Source of the DNA: Robbsia sp. KACC 23696
GTDB lineage: Bacteria; Pseudomonadota; Gammaproteobacteria; Burkholderiales; Burkholderiaceae
DNA: 64,000 bases
Direction of reading: 5' to 3'
NCBI RefSeq assembly: GCF_039852015.1
Contig: NZ_CP156627.1
Location: 1,364,001-1,428,000 of the forward strand
Part shown: in pieces, positions 52,332 to 60,294 of the stretch
Layout: every line of letters begins with the position of its first letter
How positions within the stretch are numbered: the stretch's first letter is position 1
Program-made: the position numbers and the translations under genes
Notes under the pieces: generated by a model
What the model saw: the letters and a program-made list of their open reading frames with translations, nothing else
Database searches by the model: none
Told to the model about the DNA's origin: nothing

Positions 52332-53681
52332 ATGAAAAAAACGACAACGATCCTTGCCGCGGCCTGCGCCGCGGTCGTGGTGGCGGGCGGCGTCTGGTCA
52401 GGCGCGGCGGCCTTTCATGGTATGACGCCGTTGACGTCGGCGTATGCCGCCGACACCACGAAGGCAGCCGCAGCCGATACCGCTTCAGGCGACGGCGATG
52501 CGAAGCACGGTGCCTATCTGGCTCGCGTGGGTGACTGTATCGCCTGTCACACCGCGAAGGGCGGCACGCCGTTCGCCGGAGGTCTGGCTTTTCCCACGCC
52601 GATGGGCAAGATCTATTCGACGAATATCACGCCCGACAAGACGCATGGCATCGGCGGTTATTCGTTCGATGATTTCACCAAGGCGATGCGCGAAGGTGTG
52701 GGCAAGCAGGGGCATTTGTATCCGGCAATGCCGTACACCGCCTATGCCAAGGTCAGCGACGCGGATCTGAAGGATCTGTACGCCTATTTCATGACGCAGG
52801 TGCCCGCGTCGACGCAGTCCAATCGCGCCAGCGATATTCCCTGGCCGTTGAGCATGCGTTGGCCGCTTGCCGTGTGGGACAAGTTCTTTCTCGACACCAC
52901 CCGGTTTAATACCGTGCAGGGTCAGAGCGCGGAATGGAATCGCGGCGCCTATCTGGTACAGGGCCTTGCGCATTGCAGTACCTGCCACACGCCGCGCGGC
53001 TGGGCGATGCAGGAAGTCGACGTCAGCGGCAAGTCCGACCGCTTCCTGTCGGGATCGCAACTGGATTCGTCCTCGCCGATCAATCTGCGTGGCAATCCCG
53101 ACACCGGTCTGGGCAACTGGTCCGAGGCCGATATCGTGGCGCTGCTGCAAAGCGGCCGTAGTCCGCATACGGCCGTCAGCGGCCCGATGGTCGAAGTGGT
53201 CCAGAACAGCACGCAGTATCTGTCCGCCGATGATCTGAAGGCCATCGCCGTGTATGTGAAGAGCTTGAGCCCGGCGCCGCAAAACGGGGGCACGCGCTTC
53301 ACGGCCAGCGACGCGACGCTGCAGATGTTCATGTCGGGGCAGGCCAACGAGACCGGTGCGCGCATCTATATGGACAGCTGTGCGGCGTGCCACCGATTGA
53401 ACGGCCAGGGCCAGACCCGTGTCTTCCCCTCGCTTGCAAACAATCCGATGGTGCTGCACGACAATCCGGACTCGCTTATCGCGGTCATCCTGGCAGGTTC
53501 GCGCCTGCCGAGTACAGCGGCCGCGCCGTCGGATCTGGCCATGCCGCCGTTCAAATGGCGCTACGACGATAACGAAGTAGCGGCGTTGGCGACCTTCGTA
53601 CGCGGCGCGTGGGGCAATCACGCGGAGGCAGTAACAGCGTCGGAAGTGGCCAAGATTCGCAAGCATCAGGCTGAGCAGTAA
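52332..53681 (+). CDS. Tri-haem cytochrome c subunit of the sugar/gluconate dehydrogenase
   Basis: A 449-residue membrane-attached periplasmic cytochrome. The N-terminus is a signal/anchor (TTILAAACAAVVVAGGVWSG). Three haem-binding motifs are visible: CIACH near residue 68, CSTCH near residue 218 and CAACH near residue 352, each starting a cytochrome c domain with a distal Met (for example MPYTAY and MPPFKW). It passes electrons from the flavoprotein to ubiquinone. The three-gene order small subunit-flavoprotein-cytochrome is the classic one. A rho-independent terminator follows at 53713. Confidence 0.93.
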   Translation: MKKTTTILAAACAAVVVAGGVWSGAAAFHGMTPLTSAYAADTTKAAAADTASGDGDAKHGAYLARVGDCIACHTAKGGTPFAGGLAFPTPMGKIYSTNITPDKTHGIGGYSFDDFTKAMREGVGKQGHLYPAMPYTAYAKVSDADLKDLYAYFMTQVPASTQSNRASDIPWPLSMRWPLAVWDKFFLDTTRFNTVQGQSAEWNRGAYLVQGLAHCSTCHTPRGWAMQEVDVSGKSDRFLSGSQLDSSSPINLRGNPDTGLGNWSEADIVALLQSGRSPHTAVSGPMVEVVQNSTQYLSADDLKAIAVYVKSLSPAPQNGGTRFTASDATLQMFMSGQANETGARIYMDSCAACHRLNGQGQTRVFPSLANNPMVLHDNPDSLIAVILAGSRLPSTAAAPSDLAMPPFKWRYDDNEVAALATFVRGAWGNHAEAVTASEVAKIRKHQAEQ

Positions 53682-53712
53682 ACCCTGTCGAGCACGGATC
53701 GTGCGCGAGCAT

Positions 53713-53744
53713 CGCCCGTTTCGCCTCGGCGAGCGGGCGTTTTT
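53713..53744 (+). terminator. Rho-independent terminator after the dehydrogenase operon
   Basis: CGCCCG (53713-53718) pairs with CGGGCG (53734-53739), with an inner GCC/GGC pair, and T5 follows directly at 53740-53744. It lies 31 bp after the cytochrome gene stop. Confidence 0.8.
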
Positions 53745-53800
53745 ATCGATCGGCTTGTAGCCGATTACATCTCGATTTACACCCCCGTGAAGAGGTAAGC

Positions 53801-55351
53801 GTGACTCCCCAAAAGAAGGGCTTGAGCCTGCAAACCCGTATCGCCGTGACGATGGCGTTTCTGGCGTTATTGATGCTGATCATCGGCGCGATCGGGTTGT
53901 TGTCGACGACGCGCGCCATCAAATCGAATCGCGACACGTATGAAAACAAGCTGACCGCGGCGACCAATCTCGGAAATGCCGAGATCTATCTGGCCCGCAC
54001 CCGGCTCGTACTGGATCGCGTTGCGCTGCACCCGGAAGATCCGTCGACGCCCCAACAGTTGACCCGGGCGAGCGGATTTTTTAAAGATTCCGACAACTGG
54101 TGGCAGAAATTCGTCGATCAAACCCATGAAGCCAGCGAATCCGCCTTGATCGAGACGGCGAGCCAGAAACGTCAGGCGATGTTTGCCGGGGTGTCGGCGT
54201 TTATCAATGCGATCCAGGCAGGCGATCGGGCCACCGCCGACAAGATCACGATGACGCAGCTCAGCGCTTTATATAATGCGATGAGCGATAGCAATCAGGC
54301 CATCAAGACGGCCTTGTTCGCCAATGCGAAGCGTAATTTCGAGACGACGGAATCGCAATTCCAGCAGATGACGGTGCTGTCGATCGTGATGATCGTGCTG
54401 GGCATCGCCGCGGCGGCTTTCAGTTGGTTTTCGCTGCGCCACGCGATCATGACGCCGTTGTATCAGGCCTTGGGGCATTTCGATGCCATCTCCCGCGGCA
54501 ATCTCAGCGAAGCGATTCACGCGCGAAGCGCTGATGAGATGGGTACCTTGATCCAGGGGGTGGCGTCGATGCAAACCAGCCTGGCCGGCACGGTGCGAAC
54601 GGTACGCAGCAGCAGCGAGTCGATCGCGACGGCAACGCGGGAGATCGCCGCCGGTACCGTCGATCTGGCCGCGCGTACGGAAGAGCAAGCCGCCTCGCTG
54701 GAGGAAACCGCCGCGAGCATGAGCCAACTAACGGCCACGGTGAAGCAGAACGCCGAGAGCGCACGGCAGGGCACGGTCGTTGCCGAGAAAGCGTCTCAGG
54801 TCGCTTCCCAGGGCAATACGGTGGTGGAGCGGGTGGTGGGAACAATGGGCGGAATCGACGAGAGTTCGCGCAAGATCGCCGACATCACCGGCATCATCGA
54901 AGGAATCGCTTTCCAGACAAATATTCTGGCGCTGAACGCCGCGGTGGAAGCCGCGCGTGCCGGAGAACAAGGCCGCGGATTTGCCGTGGTCGCAACGGAA
55001 GTACGCAATCTGGCGCAGCGGTCCTCGGTTGCGGCAAAGGAGATCAAGGAATTGATTTCGGTGTCGGTCGAAAAGGTCGCTGTCGGTTCGTCCCTGGTGG
55101 CGGAAGCCGGCGAGACCATGCACGAGGTTCTCTCATCGGTGAAGCAGGTTCAGGACATCATGAACGAGCTTTCCGCCGCCGCGGAGGAGCAACGCGCCGG
55201 TATCGAGCAGGTGGACAGCGCCGTCAGCCAGATGGATTCCATCACCCAGCAGAACGCCGCGCTGGTGGAGCAGGCGACGGCCGCGGCCCAAGCACTCGAC
55301 GAACAGTCGCAGCGGTTGAATGCGGCCGTGGCCGTGTTTCAGTTGCGATAA
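53801..55351 (+). CDS. Methyl-accepting chemotaxis protein (Tar/Tsr-type, four-helix-bundle sensor)
   Basis: A 516-residue transmembrane chemoreceptor. Helix 1 is IAVTMAFLALLMLIIGAIGLL; a helical periplasmic sensor of about 150 residues follows (TarH/4HB type), then helix 2 (TVLSIVMIVLGIAAAAFSWFSL), a HAMP domain and the methylation helices. The signalling tip has the canonical IIEGIAFQTNILALNAAVEAARAGEQ-type sequence near residue 375 and a second methylation helix. The C-terminus (AAVAVFQLR) lacks the NWETF tether for CheR. The GTG start has AGAGG upstream. It stands alone, and the ligand is unknown. Confidence 0.93.
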   Translation: MTPQKKGLSLQTRIAVTMAFLALLMLIIGAIGLLSTTRAIKSNRDTYENKLTAATNLGNAEIYLARTRLVLDRVALHPEDPSTPQQLTRASGFFKDSDNWWQKFVDQTHEASESALIETASQKRQAMFAGVSAFINAIQAGDRATADKITMTQLSALYNAMSDSNQAIKTALFANAKRNFETTESQFQQMTVLSIVMIVLGIAAAAFSWFSLRHAIMTPLYQALGHFDAISRGNLSEAIHARSADEMGTLIQGVASMQTSLAGTVRTVRSSSESIATATREIAAGTVDLAARTEEQAASLEETAASMSQLTATVKQNAESARQGTVVAEKASQVASQGNTVVERVVGTMGGIDESSRKIADITGIIEGIAFQTNILALNAAVEAARAGEQGRGFAVVATEVRNLAQRSSVAAKEIKELISVSVEKVAVGSSLVAEAGETMHEVLSSVKQVQDIMNELSAAAEEQRAGIEQVDSAVSQMDSITQQNAALVEQATAAAQALDEQSQRLNAAVAVFQLR

Positions 55352-55367
55352 ACGCGCCAGAATGTCC

Positions 55368-55397
55368 GGACGGTGGGGCGCGTCGGCGCCCCCGTCC
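55368..55397. terminator. Strong GC-rich hairpin after the chemoreceptor gene
   Basis: GGACG and GGGGCGC (55368-55381) pair with GCGCCCC and CGTCC (55386-55397), around a GTCG loop and a 2 nt bulge. It starts 17 bp after the stop. No T-run follows, so it may be a transcript-protecting or rho-assisted element. Confidence 0.45.
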
Positions 55398-55632
55398 TGT
55401 CGGGCATAGCGGCGCCGCAGGGGTGGCGCCGCGCGCGGGCACGGCGCTTTTGCATTGATTTCACGCCGTTTCCGCTTTCAACGCCGGAATGTTATCCGGT
55501 TTCACAATAGTTTTCTGCGGCGCGGGTAGGCAATCTTTCTCGATAACGGTGCGACAATCGGGGAATTTTCCTGTGCCGATAAACCCGCGAAGACTGCCGT
55601 CGACCGCCATCCGGTCGCTGACGATCAGCCCG

Positions 55633-57744
55633 ATGTGGCGCTACGTCTTAAAGACCGTCCTTGCCGCTTTCATCGCGATTGCCGTGGCGATGGTGCTGGA
55701 TCTGCCTCAGCCGAAGACGGCGATGACGACCGTGTTCATCGTCATGCAGCCGCAAAGCGGCATGGTCCTGGCAAAAAGCTTTTACCGGATCGTCGGGACC
55801 CTGGTCGGGCTTGTCGTCATGCTCGTCTTGATCAGCCTGTTCTCGCAATATCCGGAACTGTTCGTCCTCGGTATCGTCAGTTGGATGGGCGTCTGCACGG
55901 CCGGCGCGCTGCGGTATCGCCATTTGCGTTCCTACGGGTTTTTGCTCGCTGGCTATACGCCAGCCCTCATCGGATTCGCTGCGGCACAGGATCCCAATAC
56001 CGCATTCATCGCGTCCACGACGCGTGTCTTGGAAATCCTCCTCGGCGTGGTCGTCTCGGCCATCGTCAGTGCGACGGTCTTCCCCGAGCACAGCGAGCTG
56101 GCCGCGCGGAAAGTGCTGGACAACCGTTTCCGGGCGCTCGTCTCCTGGGTCGCCGACCTGGGTCAAGGACGCGTCGATCCTAGCCGTCTCGAAGCCCTTA
56201 GCGTGCAATGGGCCGCCGATGTGGTTCGCTTCGAAGGCGCCCGTAACGCGGCCTGGTTCGAGGGGGCGTCCGCGCGTATGCGAGGGACGCGGCTCGCGCA
56301 TATCAATGCCGAGTTCATGGAGGTAACCACCCGTCTTCATGCCCTGAGTCAGCTTTTGATACGACTCGATGCCGCATCACGCGCGCGCGTCGCCGATCCT
56401 TTGCACGCGCTGATGCAAGCCTTGAGCGTCGTCTTATCGCCTGACGGTGCCGCTGTCGGCAACGCGTATCAGGCGAACGCACTCGCGGCGCGCCTGGGGC
56501 AGTTCGGCGTCGACTTGCCGAGCCAACTTGATGCGGCAAGGCGGATGATCGAACCGGCGCCGGCGGACGTACTGTTGGAATTCGATACCGGAGGCGAATT
56601 GCTGTCCAGTCTGGTTGTCGATTTGCGCGCTTATGCCGACACCTATGCCTCGCTGCACGACGACAAAGCGCAGGGTTCCGGTCGCCACACGCTGGTGTTC
56701 CGGCCGCATACCAATGCGTTCGCTGCTGGCGTGGCCGGTGGACGGGCCATGCTGGTTGTCCTGTTGCTTGCCGCGGTCTGGATCGCGACGGCATGGCCGG
56801 ACGGGATGATGGCGGTGCTGACGGCTGGCCCGGTCTGCGCATTGGCCTCGACGACGCCGAACGCGTTGATGACCGCACGCCAGATGACGCTTGGCGCGCT
56901 CTTCGCCTGCCTGGTCGCGATCTTTCTCTCGTTCGTCGTGTATCCCGCAATCAGCAGCCTTGCCTTGCTCTACCTGGCGTTGGCGCCTTTTCTGATCGCG
57001 GGCGTCTATCTCACGACGCAGATAAAGACGCTCGGAATCGGCCTCGGATTTTGCATCTTCGTCTCGTTTCTGGCCGGGCCCGACAACTATGCGAGAGCGG
57101 CGGCGATGCCGCTGGTCAACGATTGCGTATCGCTGATGATCGCCTTTATCGTGGTGACGCTGGCCTATACCTTCGTCTGGCCCACCTCGGGAAACTGGCT
57201 TAGATCGAGGCTGCTGCGTCAGTTGCGCCGCCGCGTCCTGATCGTCTGCACGCAGAGACGATACCGCGACAGCAGAATCTTGCGCGCGCATTTCGAAAGC
57301 GGTACGCGGGATTTGATGTCGCAGTTGATGGTATTGCCGGAGCAGTCTCCGGCACAGCGCAAGGCGGCATTGGCTTGGGCGTTTGTCGTGCTCGAGGTGG
57401 GCCATGCCTTGCTGGATCTGCGCGTGGAGCGGATGCCGCCACCTGATCCAGCGACGATGCCACGCCCCGAATCTCTTTCACTGGATGCGATGGTTTCGGA
57501 GATTGCCCGTTTCTTCGAGCGATCCGACCGGGCGCACTATGACAAAGCGCTCGCCTCGGTGGCGGCGTCGATCGAACGGCATGGGATGGCGCTAAGTCAG
57601 GCAACGAATGCGGACAGCGACGGCACGTCGGTACGTTCTCTACGACGCACGCTGTCGCGCTTGCATTTCATCCGAACCGCGCTGATCGATGCGGCCGGAC
57701 CGCGCGGGATCTGGCACCCAGCGTTCTTTGAACAATCGGAATAG
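55633..57744 (+). CDS. FUSC-family inner-membrane exporter (aromatic acid/fusaric acid efflux type)
   Basis: A protein of about 703 residues with two repeats of a hydrophobic block (residues about 5-165 and 360-525, about five or six helices each), each followed by a cytoplasmic domain of about 190 residues. This is the layout of FUSC/AaeB proteins, which extrude aromatic carboxylates with an AaeA-type partner. QPKTAMTTVFIVMQPQSGMVLAKSFYRIVGT in the first block (start shown in part) is typical. No membrane-fusion or outer-membrane partner gene is adjacent. The start is uncertain: ATG 55633 fits family N-termini, but GTG 55573, with GGGGA upstream, is possible. It converges on the GntR gene with a 13 bp gap. 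Confidence 0.86.
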   Translation: MWRYVLKTVLAAFIAIAVAMVLDLPQPKTAMTTVFIVMQPQSGMVLAKSFYRIVGTLVGLVVMLVLISLFSQYPELFVLGIVSWMGVCTAGALRYRHLRSYGFLLAGYTPALIGFAAAQDPNTAFIASTTRVLEILLGVVVSAIVSATVFPEHSELAARKVLDNRFRALVSWVADLGQGRVDPSRLEALSVQWAADVVRFEGARNAAWFEGASARMRGTRLAHINAEFMEVTTRLHALSQLLIRLDAASRARVADPLHALMQALSVVLSPDGAAVGNAYQANALAARLGQFGVDLPSQLDAARRMIEPAPADVLLEFDTGGELLSSLVVDLRAYADTYASLHDDKAQGSGRHTLVFRPHTNAFAAGVAGGRAMLVVLLLAAVWIATAWPDGMMAVLTAGPVCALASTTPNALMTARQMTLGALFACLVAIFLSFVVYPAISSLALLYLALAPFLIAGVYLTTQIKTLGIGLGFCIFVSFLAGPDNYARAAAMPLVNDCVSLMIAFIVVTLAYTFVWPTSGNWLRSRLLRQLRRRVLIVCTQRRYRDSRILRAHFESGTRDLMSQLMVLPEQSPAQRKAALAWAFVVLEVGHALLDLRVERMPPPDPATMPRPESLSLDAMVSEIARFFERSDRAHYDKALASVAASIERHGMALSQATNADSDGTSVRSLRRTLSRLHFIRTALIDAAGPRGIWHPAFFEQSE

Positions 57745-57757
57745 CGTTCTACTTCGC

Positions 57758-58474
57758 TCAAGGTGCCGTTTCGGTCTGTGATCGTTGCAGCAGCGGAAGA
57801 TGGGGGAGGGTGAGGTTCAGGCTTTGTTTGGAAATCTGCGTATGCTCTTTCATCAGCGCCTCGACACGCGATCCTTCGCCATTTTTCAACGCATCGACAA
57901 TCGCGTGATGCTGTCGGTGGGCATACGACAGCATGGCAAATTGCCGTTCCCGCGCCGCGGCATCGAATGCGACGGTTCCGGGTGAGACGAAGGGGATCTT
58001 GTTGTTCAGGCTCAGCGCCGCGTTGACGGCCAGATTTCCCGCCGCGTGGGTGATCAGCGCGTGAAAACGGCCGTTGAGCGCCGCGTATCGGAGATCGTCG
58101 CCGCGTTGCATCTGCTTGGCGTGGAATAGCGCGTCGCCTTCTGCCAGGCAATCCTCCAATTGCGCAAGCAAGGTGCCGGACAAGCCGCGTTCAGCGAGGG
58201 TTCGTGCGGCAAGCCCTTCTAGCGTCCCGCGTACATCGATCCCATCGAGGACGTCCCGGACGCTGAATTGGCGCACGCCGAAGCCCCGCGCGCCGGTCTT
58301 TTCGAGCAGCCCCTCCGACGCCAGCACACTCAAGGCATAGCGCAGCGGCGTGCGCGATACCCCTAAGGCTTCCGACAGCTGCGCCTCTACCAGACGCTGG
58401 CCGGGCGTTAAAGCGCCGGAAAGAATTTGTTCCCGAAGGGACTGTACAAGCGCTTGCTGGGTGGTTTCGTTCAT
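57758..58474 (-). CDS. GntR-family regulator with FCD ligand domain
   Basis: A 238-residue regulator: an N-terminal winged helix (LREQILSGALTPGQRLVEAQL, LGVSRTPLRYALSVLASEGLL) and a C-terminal all-helical FCD domain (VRGTLEGLAARTLAERG, GRFHALITHAAGN, HRQHHAIVDALKNGEG) with the conserved Asp/His metal-site pattern. FCD regulators commonly repress adjacent aromatic or organic-acid catabolic genes and release DNA on binding a pathway acid. It is divergent from the ligBA genes, with two related palindromes between. The ATG at 58474 is taken; the longer frame to 58573 has no support. Confidence 0.9.
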   Translation of the reverse strand: MNETTQQALVQSLREQILSGALTPGQRLVEAQLSEALGVSRTPLRYALSVLASEGLLEKTGARGFGVRQFSVRDVLDGIDVRGTLEGLAARTLAERGLSGTLLAQLEDCLAEGDALFHAKQMQRGDDLRYAALNGRFHALITHAAGNLAVNAALSLNNKIPFVSPGTVAFDAAARERQFAMLSYAHRQHHAIVDALKNGEGSRVEALMKEHTQISKQSLNLTLPHLPLLQRSQTETAP

Positions 58475-58643
58475 CGTCGCAGGACCGGTCGGTGCCGTCA
58501 GTATAGCGAATCCTGTCAGCCGGCGACGAAGTGTCCGGGGCGCAGGCCGCCAGTCGAGTATTGCTAAAACCACACCTCTGCTATCGCTTTTGTTTATCGA
58601 TTCCGTCTATTCGCGGCGGCAATCGAAAGCGTCGTTTCACCTA

Positions 58644-58657
58644 TTTGGGATACCAAA
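58644..58657. promoter_or_regulatory. Inverted repeat TTTGG-GATA-CCAAA, candidate GntR operator
   Basis: A perfect 5-4-5 dyad 170 bp before the GntR start. Its reverse complement reads TTTGGTATCCCAAA and shares GTATCCCA with the site at 58801-58813. A wider pair TTGGG/CCCAA (58645-58649 and 58660-58664) overlaps it. Confidence 0.45.
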
Positions 58658-58800
58658 AACCCAATATGCGCAACGCGCCGCATGCGTTGCGGACTGGAAG
58701 AAAACCGTTTGGAACGGGCATTCATCGCATTATTCATAGTCTTTCATGGCAAGCCTATGGTTTACCCATGCTTGCCGAGACGTCCGACTCACGCCATCTT

Positions 58801-58813
58801 TGTATCCCATACA
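58801..58813. promoter_or_regulatory. Inverted repeat TGTAT-CCC-ATACA, candidate GntR operator upstream of ligB
   Basis: A perfect 5-3-5 dyad 113 bp before the ligB start. FCD-type GntR operators often contain TGTAT/ATACA half-sites, and a GntR/FCD gene is divergent. It shares GTATCCCA with the reverse complement of the other dyad. Confidence 0.55.
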
Positions 58814-58925
58814 GTGCCGTAAGCCGAAAGGCCACGGAAGGGAAAAACCACTCGGTGTAGCAACGAAGCTGAAGTGGACGCGGACGCCGCTTCATCATGC
58901 GCCGGCGAGAAAGGAAGGGAAAGGA

Positions 58926-59768
58926 ATGGCAAAGATCATCGGTGGCATCGGTACCTCGCACGTACCGACAATTGGGCTGGCCTACGACAAGGGCAAGCAA
59001 AACGATCCGGCATGGGCGCCGATGTTTGCCGGCTATGCGCCGGTTGCGCAATGGCTCGCGGAACAGAAACCCGACGTGATGCTGATGTTTTACAACGATC
59101 ACGCGAACAGTTTCTTCTTCGACTGCTATCCGACGTTCGCCTTGGGGGTGTCCGAAAGCCACACCTTTGCCGACGAAGGTGCTGGAAAGCGGCCGCTTCC
59201 CGATATCCGGGGGCATGCCGACTTCGCCGCGCACATTGCCGAACAATTGCTGAACGATGAGTTCGACCTGACGATTTTTCAGGACAAGGCGCTCGACCAT
59301 GGCTGCAATTCGCCGCTATCGCTGATGCTGCCGCATGCCGAAGCCTGGCCCGTCGCGCTGGTTCCCTTCGAGGTCAACGTGTTGCAGTACCCGCTCCCCG
59401 CTGCCCGGCGTTGTTACCGGCTCGGGCAGGCGTTGCGGCGGGCGATTGCGTCGTACCCGGAGGACTTGAAAGTGGTCGTCGTCGGCACCGGCGGTCTCTC
59501 CCATCAGGTGCATGGCGAGCGCAGCGGCTTCAATAACGAGACATGGGATGCGACCTTTCTCGATTTGATCGTCGACGATCCCGAAAAACTCGCCGAGATG
59601 AAGCATGTGGACTACGTGCGACTGGGCGGCGCGGAAAGTGTCGAAACCATTATGTGGCTGGCGATGCGCGGTGCGCTCGGCAGCACGGTGCGGGAGCTGC
59701 ATCGCAGCTACTACCTGGCGACCAGCACCGCAATGGCGGTCACGCTGTACGAAGGAGAGGGCGCATGA
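58926..59768 (+). CDS. ligB: Class III extradiol dioxygenase, catalytic (LigB-like) subunit
   Basis: A 280-residue LigB-type catalytic subunit, as in protocatechuate 4,5-dioxygenase. The iron ligands can be placed by position: His12 in GTSHVP, His59 in YNDHANSF and Glu205 in FNNETWD, with the active-site base His193 in GGLSHQVHG (His195 in LigB). It opens the ring of a catecholic acid next to the hydroxyls (4,5-cleavage) in the cytosol. The ATG at 58926 has AAGGA upstream. Its TGA overlaps the ATG of the small subunit gene. The substrate could be protocatechuate, gallate or a methyl ether; ligC, ligI, ligJ and ligK are not in the window. Confidence 0.88.
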   Translation: MAKIIGGIGTSHVPTIGLAYDKGKQNDPAWAPMFAGYAPVAQWLAEQKPDVMLMFYNDHANSFFFDCYPTFALGVSESHTFADEGAGKRPLPDIRGHADFAAHIAEQLLNDEFDLTIFQDKALDHGCNSPLSLMLPHAEAWPVALVPFEVNVLQYPLPAARRCYRLGQALRRAIASYPEDLKVVVVGTGGLSHQVHGERSGFNNETWDATFLDLIVDDPEKLAEMKHVDYVRLGGAESVETIMWLAMRGALGSTVRELHRSYYLATSTAMAVTLYEGEGA

Positions 59769-60124
59769 ATCCGCAACTGGAGGGCGTAGAGGCACTGACC
59801 GGCACCTATCCGTTCGATATCCGGCAAAGCATCAAGGCGATGCGCTTGAACCGTTTCTTCTGGCGGATGCGCGAGCCCGATGCCCGTGCCCTGTGGGTCT
59901 CGGACCGCACGGCCGCCTACGATGCCGCCGGTTTGACGGCTGTCGAGCGTGATTTGGTGGACACGGTCGATTGGATCGGGCTCATTCAGTACGGTGTCTG
60001 TTTTTTCGTCCTGGAAAAATTCGCCCGCGTCGTGCGCGTAACCAATCTCGAAATGTACGCCAGCATGCGCGGCGAAACCTTCGAGGATTTCCTGAAGACA
60101 CGCAAGGTGCCGGGCGCCGTGTAG
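59765..60124 (+). CDS. ligA: Extradiol dioxygenase small (LigA-like) subunit
   Basis: A 119-residue, mainly helical subunit of the LigA family (GTYPFDIRQSIKAMRLNRFF, ERDLVDTVDWIGLIQYGVCFFVLEKFARV, split by family position into two of the helical runs, and a YASMRGETFEDFLKTR C-terminal motif). It caps the active site of the catalytic subunit. The LigA of Sphingobium is about 139 residues, so this one is slightly short. The order catalytic subunit first, with a 4 bp ATGA overlap, matches the domain order of fused gallate dioxygenases (DesB/GalA) and not the separate ligA-ligB order. A hairpin follows at 60138. Confidence 0.86.
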   Translation: MNPQLEGVEALTGTYPFDIRQSIKAMRLNRFFWRMREPDARALWVSDRTAAYDAAGLTAVERDLVDTVDWIGLIQYGVCFFVLEKFARVVRVTNLEMYASMRGETFEDFLKTRKVPGAV

Positions 60125-60137
60125 CGTTCGTGCGATG

Positions 60138-60163
60138 GACGGCAGGCCGCATGGCATGCCGTC
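60138..60163 (+). terminator. Hairpin after ligA
   Basis: GACGGCA (60138-60144) pairs with TGCCGTC (60157-60163), with an inner GCC/GGC stem and a GCAT loop. It lies 14 bp after the ligA stop. Only a weak T-containing tail follows. Confidence 0.45.
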
Positions 60164-60294
60164 TATCGTTCCCTATTAGTGTGTATGCCTAAGCAATAAA
60201 CTGGGCGTCGCCCTCAAAACAGATTCCCGGCTGTGATGCCGCCCTGGCGGGCCAGTGTCGTTGCACGAGAACCAATCCCTTCAAGGAGACAGGT

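Larger units (their letters stand above)
58475..58925. other. Divergent promoter region between the GntR and ligB genes
   Basis: A 451 bp region without a credible gene. It holds the dyads at 58644-58657 and 58801-58813 and should contain promoters in both directions. The in-frame extension of ligB to 58746 has no family match and is rejected. Confidence 0.55.

Noticed and set aside
55368-55430. The GC-rich hairpins after the chemoreceptor gene as a repeat element
   Set aside because: Only one strong hairpin and one GGCGCC pair are present; no second copy was noticed in the window.
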